NCBI GenBank assembly: GCA_950097015.1 | Contig: CATNEN010000003.1 | Span: 9,839,501 to 9,903,500, forward strand | Source: Macrostomum hystrix | Lineage: Eukaryota; Platyhelminthes; Macrostomidae | Direction: 5' to 3' | DNA length: 64,000 bases | Part shown: positions 1 to 10,405 of the stretch, piece after piece | Layout of the letters: every line of letters starts with the position of its first letter | How positions within the stretch are numbered: the first letter of the stretch is position 1 | Position numbers and translations under genes: made by a program | The notes under the pieces: generated by a model | The model's database searches: none | Told to the model about the DNA's origin: nothing | What the model saw: only the letters and a program-made list of their open reading frames with translations

Positions 1-174
1 AATCAATCCACACCGTAAGGTCGTATATGTCTGACGCTTGAATGAAAAGGTAACAACTCGACGTACTTTTTTTCAAGAAAACATTGAGACAATGTTCGGT
101 GAAATTTGAAAACCGAGTAGGCACTTTGCCCATTCCTGGAACCCCTGAGAACACTGGAACATGGAGACACACGA

Positions 175-290
175 AGGCCACATTCACAAAAGTAAGCACA
201 TCTTCCACCATAATCAGGCTGTGCTAACTCTCACTGTGTACTCTGGAACCTTAAGCCTTCTCTTCACAGCTGCGCCACACAAATTACCGC
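175..290 (-). repeat. Degraded SINE-A fragment upstream of lectin copy 1
   Basis: This stretch matches, in reverse complement, the middle of the tRNA-derived SINE seen whole near 18.15-18.47 kb. Shared landmarks in the same order are CACTCTCACTGT-like, AAGCCTTCTC and GCTGCGCC. An equivalent copy sits in the same place upstream of the second lectin gene, so the insertion is older than the gene duplication. It is strongly diverged and its ends are unclear. Confidence 0.5.
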
Positions 291-514
291 AGCATTCTCA
301 AGATCTGCTATCTGCGTCTGCAGCTCACGCTCCAGAGACTAACATGAGTAAACTGTTGCGTGTACTCACCAGGCAAGCAGATATCACTGAGAAACTCATT
401 AAACGGTAGTTTGTTGCTGCCCAGCTGTGCTTCACAAACCATTGGGTGCTTCTTCGGTTGCGAGAACAACTTTACCGAGCATTGTAGCAGATGCAACAGC
501 TTAGAACGGGTTTT

Positions 515-552
515 ATTGGCTCATTGGCTATTGGTGGTAGCAACAATATAAA
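515..552 (+). promoter_or_regulatory. CCAAT/TATA promoter of lectin copy 1
   Basis: Two or three ATTGG (reverse CCAAT) boxes at 515-534 are followed by a TATA-like box (AATATAAAA) near 544-552. The same array is found upstream of copy 2 (6005-6043). A start site about 30 bases downstream would lie at about 575-590, just before the ATG at 595. That supports 595 over 553 as the real start codon. Confidence 0.6.
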
Positions 553-594
553 ATGTTATCGCCAATAGAATACTTAGTGCATGTTTTGCATGCG

Positions 595-1305
595 ATGGCG
601 GCTAAACTACAGCTTTCTCATCTAACACTGATTGTGACGCTAATTGCCACAGCTTCAGGACAGTGCGTCAGTCCATTCATTGACAGGCTCGGTAGCTGCG
701 TCTACATCGGCAACGATCCGACTGTCTCGAGCTGGTGCGACGCAGCCAGACGGTGTAAGGATATCGGCGGGGAGCTGCTGATGGACCTGACTGCCATCCG
801 AGCTGTGAACCACTGGAACACGGTCTCCTTCATCGGAGTGACGGACCTACTGATTGAGGCTGGGGAGTCACGAAGAGGTTGGAGATTCGCCAACGGGTCC
901 CTGTTTCCTGTTCTCAGAAACAGCGACTGGATGCGCGGCCGCCCAGACGGCAGTAGAAACGACGATGACTTTCTCGTGGTGAGTGAAGAGGGTTTGCGAG
1001 ACAGATCTACTAATGCTCAGGACAAGAGATTTGTGTGCCAGCCGATGGCGACACCGAACAGCCAGTATTTAAAAAAGACTGAGTTCCTGAAGCTGGGCAA
1101 CATCAGTCCAGTCTACTGCTTCACTGACGAATTTGCAAGCTCGGAGCTGCACTGCCTGTGGCTCTGTGTGCATCGCTGGGAGTGTCGAGCCGCCCTGTTC
1201 AACCGTGTCAGCGGTGCCTGTCGCATGCTGGACTTCACTGACGCCAGCGTTGGTAACGCCATTGAGACCGACCCGAACTGGGTGAAGTTCGTCAAGACGT
1301 ACTGA
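595..1305 (+). CDS. Secreted C-type lectin-like protein with C-terminal PAN-like region, copy 1
   Basis: A 236-residue single-exon protein. I chose the ATG at 595 because 553 lies too close to the TATA box and copy 2 lacks the upstream extension. Residues 1-22 are a signal peptide. Residues 23-150 look like a C-type lectin domain: cysteines at 24, 35, 48, 54 and 148, a WRFANG core, and a GRPDG tract (115-119) followed by an acidic NDDD run at the usual ligand-loop place, where classic lectins have EPN or QPD. Residues 155-215 carry five cysteines in a PAN/Apple-like pattern. A secreted sugar-binding or immune-recognition role is inference. Differences from copy 2 fall mainly in the loop half of the domain. 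The 3' flank stops matching copy 2 about 16 bases after the stop codon and runs into a minisatellite, so no AATAAA is seen here. Confidence 0.8.
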   Translation: MAAKLQLSHLTLIVTLIATASGQCVSPFIDRLGSCVYIGNDPTVSSWCDAARRCKDIGGELLMDLTAIRAVNHWNTVSFIGVTDLLIEAGESRRGWRFANGSLFPVLRNSDWMRGRPDGSRNDDDFLVVSEEGLRDRSTNAQDKRFVCQPMATPNSQYLKKTEFLKLGNISPVYCFTDEFASSELHCLWLCVHRWECRAALFNRVSGACRMLDFTDASVGNAIETDPNWVKFVKTY

Positions 1306-1394
1306 GCAGTCACGAGAAATGATGCGGCCCAGATGCGGCCCTCGAAGCTCCCAAATCCAGCCCTTTGTCCCTTTCAACATTATATAGTATATGG

Positions 1395-1950
1395 TCTCAC
1401 TCTCCCGTGTCTCATCTTCCCCTGTCTCATCTCTCCCCTGTCTCATCTTCCCCTGTCTCATCTCTCCCCTGTCTCATCTCTCCCCTGTCTCATCTCTCCC
1501 CTGTCTCATCTCTCCCCTGTCTCATCTCTCCCCTGTCTCATCTCTCCCCTGTCTCATCTCTCCCCTGTCTCATCTCTCCCCTGTCTCATCTCTCCCCTGT
1601 CTCATCTCTCCCCTGTCTCATCTCTCCCCTGTGTCATCTATCCCTTGTCGCATTTCTCCCGTTTCTCATCTCTTCTATGCCGCATCTATCATCTATCATC
1701 GATTCCATCTTATCTATCCCGTGTCTCTTCTCTCCCCTGTCTCATCTATCCCGTCTCATCTCTCCCTTGTCGCATTTCTCCCGTTTCTCATCTCTTCTAT
1801 GCCGCATCTATCATCTATCATCGATTCCATCTTATCTATCCCGTGTCTCTTCTCTCCCCTGTCTCATCTATCCCGTCTCATCTCTCCCTTGTCTCATCTC
1901 TCCCGTCTACAATTTCTCTTTCTCATCTCTCCCCTGTCTTATATTCCTAC
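1395..1950. repeat. 16-bp pyrimidine minisatellite
   Basis: About 16 near-perfect copies of a 16-bp unit (TCTCCCCTGTCTCATC) are followed from about 1640 by a longer compound repeat of roughly 120 bp present twice. The unit has no stop codon in any forward frame, so long meaningless open frames cross it. It begins about 90 bases after the stop codon of lectin copy 1 and replaces the 3' flank seen in copy 2. Confidence 0.9.
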
Positions 1951-2189
1951 AGTCCATGTGGCCCTCTGTGGTCTTTCAGGTTCTCTCCGTAGCCCGCAAG
2001 CTAATAAGTTTGCCGACCCCTGATATAGACTGTCTATCGCTCAAATCAGTCTATCTAGTATTTTTACAGTATCGTTTTCCAAATACGAGCTTCACTCAAT
2101 TTTTAACCTGCTATATCTACTACTATACAGCTCTACGCCTTTAAAACTGAAACGGAAACATCTTTCTTTTGTGTATCAAGACTGATTTA

Positions 2190-2290
2190 ATTAGTGTTTT
2201 CCGATCCCGATCTGTTGAATGCCTTCAAGACAAGTAGCACGGACGGCAACTTTCATGTGGACGCTGTTGTCATCACCAGGATTCCTTGAA
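2190..2290 (+). other. Unassigned exon-like open segment 1
   Basis: One forward frame is open from a TAA near 2189 and reads as plausible protein (it contains SDPDLLNAFKTSSTDG) until a TGA near 2290. There is no start codon and no clear splice donor. Its composition is protein-like and unlike the AT-rich surroundings. It may be a relic exon or part of an unknown element. I do not recognise the family. Confidence 0.22.
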
Positions 2291-2644
2291 GATCAGGCCG
2301 TTTTTAGGCATTGTGTATGACATTTACCGAACCAACTTCTGCCCGAATCAGGACGTTTTAGTCGATAAAGACTTAATAATGTGCAAAGGCAGTTCAAGCC
2401 CAAGAAGAGCGCTAGATTTGGCATAAAGTTCTACTGTCTTACAGGGGCTTTCATCAGATTTCTGTGAACATTCTTCAATCGGACCTAGAATGAATTGCTG
2501 AAATTTATCTTTCAGTGAGAGGATTTTTGTCGAGCTGAGCAAAGACTGGCTGGACTTGGGCTAAAGGATTTATTGAGTCGGCTGGTTCACGTCGCTTCGC
2601 CTGGTTCAGTTTATGCTCGAACGTAATCGCATTATAACGGGACG

Positions 2645-2824
2645 CTGAGGGTCGACCGAGGCATCGATAACGAGCTAAAGATGCTCACACTTACAACCCT
2701 TGAGAGTCACTATAACATGCGCCCGAGTGATGTTTTTGCCGTCAAGCTGGTTGACAGAAAGGCCAGCGGTCGCAAAACTATGCACCTTTCGGACACCAAC
2801 AGCGTGCTGGAAGTACAGAAGTAA
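2645..2824 (+). other. Unassigned exon-like open segment 2
   Basis: One forward frame is open from about 2618 and reads through a well-formed sequence (with MRPSDVFAVKLVDRK and MHLSDTNSVLEVQ) up to a good donor, GTAAGG, at about 2824. The pattern of hydrophobic strands around a loop resembles a Ras-association/ubiquitin-like fold, but that is a weak impression. No partner exons were found other than the segment near 2.2 kb. It may be an isolated exon or a gene relic. Confidence 0.3.
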
Positions 2825-3363
2825 GGCGAGTCATTCGAGGTTGTGTGATCGAGGGGCAGGTGGCATCAGAAGGTCGGATTTGATATTTTGCTTCAGTTGG
2901 TGCGCAATGGAAGGATATGTTACTGCCAACATAGCAACAATGTGCTGCTTCTTGCCTATCAAGCTGCACTCCTTGGCTCTACAGTAACTTTCGATTGAAG
3001 CTCGTATTTGGCTCAGTGAAGACAATTAGCGTTGATGACGTCATCCAGTAAAAATATTTTCTGAGTACTTAAATAACCGTGCGAGCTAGATTTTGATAGA
3101 AATGGTTTGACGGGTCAAAAATGTAGCGTCAATTTACTGTCGCCCGTCACATCCTCGTTTGTGCATCAAAGCAGAGGCTTATATTACATGTTGGGTTGAT
3201 ATGACTTCATTAAGACGTGTTGATCACGCAGCGTTTTTGCTTCGTTTCACAAATCATGCTACAGACGGAGAGAAAAAAGGGTTTAACTGATATACTTTTC
3301 CGCTTGCAGACAGACGGATCGATTTTCGCCATAAGAAATTTCTTCGTAGAGTGCTGCGATTGC

Positions 3364-3956
3364 ATCAAGGCGACAAAAACTATGCATCTATCTGTAGTAT
3401 CATAGTAACAAGTGTCTGAATACAAAAACTATGCATCTATCTGTAGTATCATAGTAACAAGTGTCTGAATACAAAAACTATGCATCTATCTGTAGTATCA
3501 TAGTAACAAGTGTCTGAATACAAAAACTATGCATCTATCTGTAGTATCATAGTAACAAGTGTCTGAATACAAAAACTATGCATCTATCTGTAGTATCATA
3601 GTAACAAGTGTCTGAATACAAAAACTATGCATCTATCTGTAGTATCATAGTAACAAGTGTCTGAATACAAAAACTATGCATCTATCTGTAGTATCATAGT
3701 AACAAGTGTCTGAATACAAAAACTATGCATCTATCTGTAGTATCATAGTAACAAGTGTCTGAATACAAAAACTATGCATCTATCTGTAGTATCATAGTAA
3801 CAAGTGTCTGAATACAAAAACTATGCATCTATCTGTAGTATCATAGTAACAAGTGTCTGAATACAAAAACTATGCATCTATCTGTAGTATCATAGTAACA
3901 AGTGTCTGAATACAAAAACTATGCATCTATCTGTAGTATCATAGTAACAAGTGATG
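3364..3956. repeat. 49-bp satellite, about 12 identical copies
   Basis: A 49-bp unit containing CTATGCATCTATCTG and ATCATAGTAACAAGTG repeats about 12 times with no differences that I can see. Within each unit a CTATG and a CATAG can pair. A detached piece of the unit (ACAAGTGTCTGAATACAAAAAC) lies near 4635. Such uniformity implies very recent amplification or gene conversion, or an assembly effect. Confidence 0.95.
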
Positions 3957-4737
3957 TGCTGTAGACTGCTGAGCAGCCTCCAGGCAATCTGTGAGTCAGG
4001 CTGTTCTAGGTCTGTGGGAGGGCTAGGGGTTGGTAGTTAGTGTTTCCCGTGCACTGTCACTTCCGCTCGCCACCCCCCTCCTCTCTCGTTCTCTCTTTCC
4101 AGCTCTGTCTGCGCACTAAGTCACATTGCACACCATTGTGCAATCGCTTAAGTTCGGAAGAAGACTGGCATAACAACGCTCAAATGCTCCTACTATGAGT
4201 AGAGCACAGTCCGACGAATTCTTGAGATGGTGTTAGTGCCGTGGTAAACACAACTTCTGTACGAATATGCACGTTTCTTGTCTCCAGTCTTCATTCCGTT
4301 TTGCGACACTTACGTCTTGCATCCCTTGCAACTCTTGCATTGTTGGTGTCCACGTTTGCGAGCTAAACTACTGCTAACTTATAGTGAAGTTAGACCGTGT
4401 ACTGCGTTTCGAAGCAGAGTACATCGTCAGATTTCAGAGCAGAACTAGGTTGCAAGAATCATTGTTTGATTCAAGGCAAGACCGAGAAAACTAGGTAAAT
4501 CTAGCCTGACTACCGGGTTGTCCACTGCTACGAAGCATTCAGTGTTGAGGCCGGTAAAATCTCTCTCTCTCGGAATCTGGTTCCTGTCTTGGTTATTTGC
4601 CAATTGTGTGTGCCACGCTACCACAGGTACAACACAAGTGTCTGAATACAAAAACTTCAGAGCGACCATAATCAGTATTTTAATTGTAAATGATATCACA
4701 CTAATGGTAAAACAAAATATATTGTTACACTGACCTA

Positions 4738-4890
4738 ATTACGTCAGATGTGCAGCCAACATCACAGCTGTAGCTATTGCTGATCAGCCCATCGACTTAA
4801 GGGCGCCACACCCACCTAGAATTACCCAGCTATTGCTGATTACAATTTAACAGCTGGGTGAACTGAACCAGTGCAGAATTAAGAGTCGTA
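4738..4890 (-). repeat. SINE-B copy, old, reverse orientation
   Basis: The reverse complement follows the body of the SINE seen at 25993-26310: CACCCAGCTGTTAAAT, AGCTGGGTAATT, GGTGGGTGTGGCG, then GGCTGCACATCTGA. The tRNA-like head is missing. The copy is clearly diverged and so old. Confidence 0.6.
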
Positions 4891-5617
4891 ATTGCAAAAT
4901 ACACATTAAGCTTCGATTTATTCCGGAATCTAGCTACTAACAATGGGAGAGGAATTTACTGCTGCTGGCACGAGGGCTAAGGTCACTGGTCTGGGGCACA
5001 CAGTCCGTGCGGCGTATCAGGATTGATCAAAGTTGCCTGGTGAAAGTCCTTCGCATTCTCACTTCCTTTCCTCTGTGGGGTCCGGGATTAGTACTCGTAC
5101 AGTTTCATTAGGGGATTAAGGCGGAGTTTTTGTGACTTCAGGGGCGTGTTTAAGGAACCTGATCAGGTGGACTTCGGGTAGACTTCAGGTGAACTTTTAG
5201 GTGGGATTCAGGGCAGTATATTTGGGTTTCATAGGGGTCATATAATAGGGTGGATTTGGGTGAAGAAGGCTGATAATAGGTGTTTGGGAGAGGATTGGGA
5301 AGGTAGAGGGATTTATCCGTTTATTCCTATTAGAAAATGACTAAGGAACTCGGTTTATTTGGTAGCGAGCACAATTCTGGAGCAGAACGGGGAAAATTGG
5401 TAGGAGGTGGATCGCTTCCAGGTTGCTGCAATTTATTTCTCTCTGTATTTTTACACCGAAATTGGGGTGGGTGTGTTTCATGCTTGAGTGCGCGCAAATA
5501 ACGAACGAAGAGTATTGCGTGAATATTACGATAAGTAGCTAGCGCGTGAGGAAGAAAAGTGGCGGGAATTAAAATAAGAGAAAGAGCCTAATTATTCGCT
5601 GCCTCAGTAAGAAGGCC

Positions 5618-5760
5618 ACATTCACACAAGTGAGTACATCTTTCCCCATCGTCAGACAGTATAATCTCTCACTGTATACCACGAATTCGCCCATATGGAC
5701 TCAAGTTTCATCACAGGCCTCAAGCCTTCTCTCCACAGCTGCGCCCCACAAATTAAAGCA
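5618..5760 (-). repeat. Degraded SINE-A fragment upstream of lectin copy 2
   Basis: Reverse-strand match to SINE-A (CACACAAGTGAGTACATCT, CATCGTCAGACAGT, AAGCCTTCTCTCC, CTGCGCCCC). It corresponds to the fragment at 175-290 in copy 1, so it belongs to the duplicated promoter region. Confidence 0.6.
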
Positions 5761-6004
5761 GCATTCTCAAGCTCAGGGACATCTGTTTAAGAGTCGGACG
5801 CTTTACTGCTCAATGCAGCTCATGTCCCTGTGACTAACATAAGTAAACTGTTGTGTGTACACAAAAGGCAAGCAGATATCACTGAGAAAATCATTAAACT
5901 GCAGTTTGTTTCAGTTGTGCTTCACAAACCATTGGGTGCTTCTTCGGTTGCGAGAATAACTATATCGAGCATTGTTGCAGTTGCAACGACCTAGAACGGC
6001 TTTT

Positions 6005-6043
6005 ATTGGCTAATTGGCTATTGGTGGTAGCAACAGTATAAAT
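6005..6043 (+). promoter_or_regulatory. CCAAT/TATA promoter of lectin copy 2
   Basis: ATTGG boxes at 6005-6024 and a TATAAAT box at 6037-6043 match the copy 1 promoter in order and spacing. The expected start site is near 6065-6075, which makes the ATG at 6085 the likely initiator. Confidence 0.65.
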
Positions 6044-6084
6044 TTTTATCATCGATAGAATACTCAGTGCATGTTTTGCATGCG

Positions 6085-6795
6085 ATGGCGGCTAAACTAC
6101 AGCTTTCTCATCTAACACTGATTGTGACGCTCATTGCCACAGCTTCAGGACAGTGCGTCAGTCCATTCATTGACAGGCTCGGTAGCTGCGTCTACATCGG
6201 CAACGATCCGACTGTCTCGAGCTGGTGCGACGCAGCCAGACGGTGTAAGGATATCGGCGGGGAGCTGCTGATGGACCTGACTGCCATCCGAGCTGTGAAC
6301 CACTGGATCCAATACTACTTCATCGGAGTGACGGACCTACTGGTTGAGGCTGGGAAGTCACGGAGTGGTTGGAGATTCGCCAACGGGTCCCTGTTTCCTG
6401 AGCTCAATGACACTGACTGGATGCCCGGCCGCCCAGATGGCAATGAAAACGACGATGACTTTCTCGTGGTGAGTGGACAAGGTTTGCGAGACAGGTCTAC
6501 TAATGCTCAGGACAAGAAATTTGTGTGCCAGCCGATGGCGACACCGAACAGCCAGTATTTAAAAAAGACTGAGTTCCTGAAGCTGGGCAACATCAGTCCA
6601 GTCTACTGCTTCACTGACGCCTCTACAAGCTCGGAGATGCACTGCCTGTGGCTCTGTGTGCGGCGCTGGGAGTGTCGAGCCGCCCTGTTCAATCGTGTCA
6701 GCAGCGCCTGTCGCATGCTGGACTTCGCCGACTCCAGCGTTGGTGACGTCATCGAGACTGACCCGAACTGGGTCAAGTTCGTCAAGAAGTACTGA
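6085..6795 (+). CDS. Secreted C-type lectin-like protein with C-terminal PAN-like region, copy 2
   Basis: A 236-residue tandem paralogue of the gene at 595-1305, with the same signal peptide, lectin-like domain, GRPDG tract (here followed by NENDDD) and Cys-rich PAN-like tail. By eye the two proteins have no differences in residues 1-74, 16 in residues 75-149 and 11 in residues 150-236. Changes include I, Q, Y, Y for N, T, V, S at 75-78 and N, E for S, R at 120-121. Both frames are intact. An upstream in-frame ATG at 6067 lies about where transcription should begin. This copy keeps a normal 3' end with AATAAA at 6856-6861, so it may be the parental gene. Ligand unknown. Confidence 0.8.
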   Translation: MAAKLQLSHLTLIVTLIATASGQCVSPFIDRLGSCVYIGNDPTVSSWCDAARRCKDIGGELLMDLTAIRAVNHWIQYYFIGVTDLLVEAGKSRSGWRFANGSLFPELNDTDWMPGRPDGNENDDDFLVVSGQGLRDRSTNAQDKKFVCQPMATPNSQYLKKTEFLKLGNISPVYCFTDASTSSEMHCLWLCVRRWECRAALFNRVSSACRMLDFADSSVGDVIETDPNWVKFVKKY

Positions 6796-6855
6796 GCAGT
6801 CACGAGAAATTGACTCGCAAATAGAAGAGAAAAATATATGTTGCCAAATTTTCCC

Positions 6856-6861
6856 AATAAA
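6856..6861 (+). terminator. Polyadenylation signal of lectin copy 2
   Basis: AATAAA 61 bases after the stop codon, in an AT-rich 3' flank. Copy 1 has no equivalent. Confidence 0.6.
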
Positions 6862-6869
6862 GTAACATC

Positions 6870-8655
6870 AAAGTGACAAATATACAGGTTTACCTATACT
6901 GGCTAGTTTGCTAGCAGTTTATTCGAGAGTTATAAATTGGAGGAGCAACTTCATCCTCAAGACTTGTGCTTCAAGTTACGCAAAAATTTACATTAACCAG
7001 CCTATATAAAATATCCGGCTGAGGATTGCATCGTTTAAAGCACGTAATTACTGAAGTACTAGTAGTGTCTTTGAATGGGTCGAGAAGCTTTATTGGCACG
7101 TTACGAGGTAATCGTTAGTTTCAATTGAAAGTTCAGATATTGACATGCCGGCTTATTGCAGACAATGATAATTATAATGTTTTTTTATAGAAATAAACAC
7201 AAACGAAAAATAATAATATGATGATAACAAAGACCACGGGACAATTTAGGATTAGCTTGAAAAATACCATTTTTCTTACTTATTTAAAGTTAAGCCTGCT
7301 ATATTTAAGAAATGCACTCACTTTGGCGCCAGTGTAACTATAGTTTGTCACAGAGTATTTTAACAACGCATATTTAATTTGCCAAATTTAGCACATTTCT
7401 TTACGTAGCTCGTATCATTCAAAATTCAGGTTTTTGGCCAGTGAAAGAGGAAATTCAGAATACGACAAAAGGTGTTTGGAGTTTGATGTCCAGCTGAGAC
7501 GGCTAAAAATTGGAGATACCAAGGAAAAAATTAATTTGAGGTGAAAAAGTAAGGGAAGACAAAGTAGATAGGAAGGTGATAATAATGGGATAGCAATATA
7601 GCTGGTGCTATAACATGGATTAGGGGATAACATTCAAGCCGATGAGTTGACAACACGAGTTCAAATAAGCAAAGGGATTACATTAGAAGTACTTTCAAAG
7701 TGAGAATATATCAAGGACAGCCAAAGTAACGAGTAAATGACAAAATACTGAATATTATATTTTTTATGTATGCTTACTTCTTAGTAACTGCAAGGTTTGA
7801 TTGCTAGTGCAGACGCTCTGAAGTGACAGCTTAGTATATATTAAAATTATTCTACTTTGATTAAAATCTGATGGACACACAAAACCGCCCATCACTCTTG
7901 CTTTTGGTTAATCAAAGATCGGAGTTTACATATGAGATCGCAAGAATTTGAGTATGGCGCTTGGCGATGAAATTTCTGCACCTTTATAGCTGGTCCTGGT
8001 AAATATTGTTTGAGCTGAGAATTTGTTGATTAAATACGCGGGTCACGCTTTTAATCGAAAATATGTTAGAAATTTGATTCCTGAGCAGGAAAATTGTTTA
8101 TATATGTTTTTGCGTTTTGGCAAATAAAACTTTTTCCAGTTATATTCCTCGTGGCTTTCAGCAAATCAAGGTACCATTTTTTAGCAACTGAAGCCAATTT
8201 TTTGGAGATATGATTCGTAAATGTACCCTGCTGTTTCAGTCACGGTAATAATGCATCGACTTACGATGGGTATTTTTAACTCGTCCTATATAGAGTTTCC
8301 GAAAAGACGCGAAAAATGCCGTGAAGCTCATGCAGTGCAGCCCATGAAAGTCAAAACAAATTAACGCTGAAATCATAACGATAGAATAACCGACAATCTA
8401 ATAAACGTCACTACCGCAAGCAATGCGATTGAATTGCACGAGGAACTCGAAAAATTGTTATTGTCGTCCTTTTTTATTTAACGAGTCTGACAATAAGTGC
8501 ATTAGTATATTCAATCGGAGGCTATGACATTTTTTTATTTCTGTCGTGCCTAGCTTACGAAAGTGAATTTAGTCTATACGAGACTTAAAAACATTATTCA
8601 GGCTGATTTGTGACAATGTATAAATTCTTTTCTCCGCGGTTGTAACTGTAAAAAA
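6870..8655. other. AT-rich spacer without recognised genes
   Basis: Both strands show only short chance open frames in AT-rich DNA. No repeat array, RNA gene or conserved domain was recognised. Confidence 0.5.
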
Positions 8656-8659
8656 CCAA

Positions 8660-8938
8660 TCACTTTTCGGTCATATCAATGCTGCTAGTCGAGACAATCT
8701 GTAAACATTTCATCTGCTGTTTGCAGCATGTCAGAGCGCGGATGAAATAGTCATTGTTGACAATGCTGCAGCAGCCAGGTCGTTGGCGACAATCAAAGAT
8801 GCAGACATTGCTGCCCAGTGAGCTACATGCTAGCGTAATTGCTGTGTTGATCTTCGTTGAATTCAGCTGACCATTTGAAACCAGACTAATCGAAAGCAGC
8901 AACAGGAATCGAATCTGAACCCTTGTAGTTGATGCCAT
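8660..8938 (-). CDS. Small secreted Cys-rich protein, candidate
   Basis: A 92-residue open frame with a convincing signal peptide (residues 1-23: short basic start, LLLLSISLVS core, then a small residue). The mature part has seven cysteines, including CIFDCRQRPGCC and ACSSLGSNVC, and one NST glycosylation site. The pattern suggests a disulfide-rich secreted peptide of unknown family. The reverse strand upstream (about 8990) has an acceptor-like TTTTACAG, so a 5' non-coding exon is possible. No TATA box was seen. I do not recognise homologues. An open frame of this size could be chance, but the signal peptide plus cysteines argue otherwise. Confidence 0.45.
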   Translation of the reverse strand: MASTTRVQIRFLLLLSISLVSNGQLNSTKINTAITLACSSLGSNVCIFDCRQRPGCCSIVNNDYFIRALTCCKQQMKCLQIVSTSSIDMTEK

Positions 8939-9689
8939 TTAATTTACCGTATTGATCCTATCTGCTTCGGATTCTTTAGGGATGGCTGTAAAATCAGTAA
9001 TAGCGACTTTTCACTTAATAAAAATGCTGCTTCTAATAGCACAAAATCATCGCAAGTCTTACCTTAAGCCACAGTAAAAATCAAAATACCGATTTCACAG
9101 AGCTGCAACTGATGAAAAATGAAGCGTTGAATCCTGAAGTTATAGATTTTGGACTCAGAGATTTTCGCTGAAATAAACCAACTTGACTTTCTCGCATTCA
9201 AATTTAAGCACATCTTTGTGAGGGGAAATTAGCGTTTCTTTTTTTGAACGAAAAAAATCAACTTTTTCGTGATTTTTTTGTTGCAATTGCTGCGATTGTG
9301 TATGCTTCTTTAAGCCAAATTGCTTTTATTCAGTCACGTAAAGTACAGTTCGCACACGCTTCTCTATAATTCTACGATTTTTGTAACACTTTTTCAATAA
9401 AAAGTTAGCCTTTCAGACAGATTGACTTCAAGTCAACCATAGTCTGGAATCAAAATTCTATTCACACAGTAACAAAAGCAAAGTTTAAACAAGTGTAGGA
9501 AACACACGTGCTGTAAACATGTTGATACGATGACTTAAAATGTTTTGCGGATCAAAACAACTTGATACGAAACGAAATGTCGAACTAGAACTACATGCGT
9601 GGGCTACAATATACTCATTTGAGCAACCACTTAATTTGGATAAAAAGCTGTTGAACAAATATACATAACTAGGATCTCTCACAACAGAT

Positions 9690-10145
9690 TTCTGTGTCAA
9701 AGAAGGTAATTGCTTCTAATAGATCATCTGTAGTCTGTAGATCAGCTGGCATGCAATTATTGGTCCATTTAGAATCAATTATACGAGAATTCTTCTCGTA
9801 TAATAGACCAATCATAGATGACTTCTGCGCCAGGAAAACCACTGAAGCACTAGCAAAGTACATCATAGATATATCTGGAATAAGAGCAGCTGCCCTGAAG
9901 CAACTAACATTAAAATAATTATCAGGACGTTATATTATTATATTTGATTCCTGTGTTGTCCATCGCGTTTTTACTCTTATTTTAAACTCCCATGCACTTC
10001 CTTCACCGGTTAAATAATTTTCTATTTATTACATCACTTCGTTTTTCTTCTTTTTCGATTAATTATCGAATATATATATTAATAAATCAGCACCCATAGA
10101 TGGCGTGCGAGTTTAAAATCAATAAAATATAATCAAATATAATAA
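9690..10145 (+). mobile_element. LINE 3' end, 5'-truncated copy
   Basis: The open frame end (TTEALAKYIIDIS...) and the following untranslated tail match the LINE at 20055-24760: both carry GAAGCACTAGCAAA-like coding and then AATCAGCACCCATAGATGGC and GTGCG before an AAT-rich tail. Only the last 70 or so codons remain. A short inverted repeat (ATACGAGAATTCTTCTCGTAT) lies at about 9780-9801. Confidence 0.7.
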
Positions 10146-10405
10146 AAAGTTTCTAAATTCATAGAAAATAAATTAGAAAGCCGATGCTTTTTTGAGCATT
10201 TTAATTAAGCGAATAAATATATTTAAGATGGCTTGTAAGTTTTATTTGTTTGTTTCTTCCAAATTCATTCATTGTACTATAGCAGCGGTGAGCTGTATTG
10301 CAATAGCAAAGACTACTGATACTATATTTACTATATTTATACTATTTATATTTATATTTAAATCTATCTATATAGCTCGTACTATATTTAGATAAGTAAA
10401 TATAG

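Noticed and set aside
1333-2144. Three overlapping Ser/Pro/Leu-rich open frames
   Set aside because: Produced by the 16-bp minisatellite, which has no stop in any forward frame.
3364-3956. CRISPR array reading of the 49-bp repeats
   Set aside because: There are no variable spacers between units and the genome is animal. It is a plain tandem satellite.
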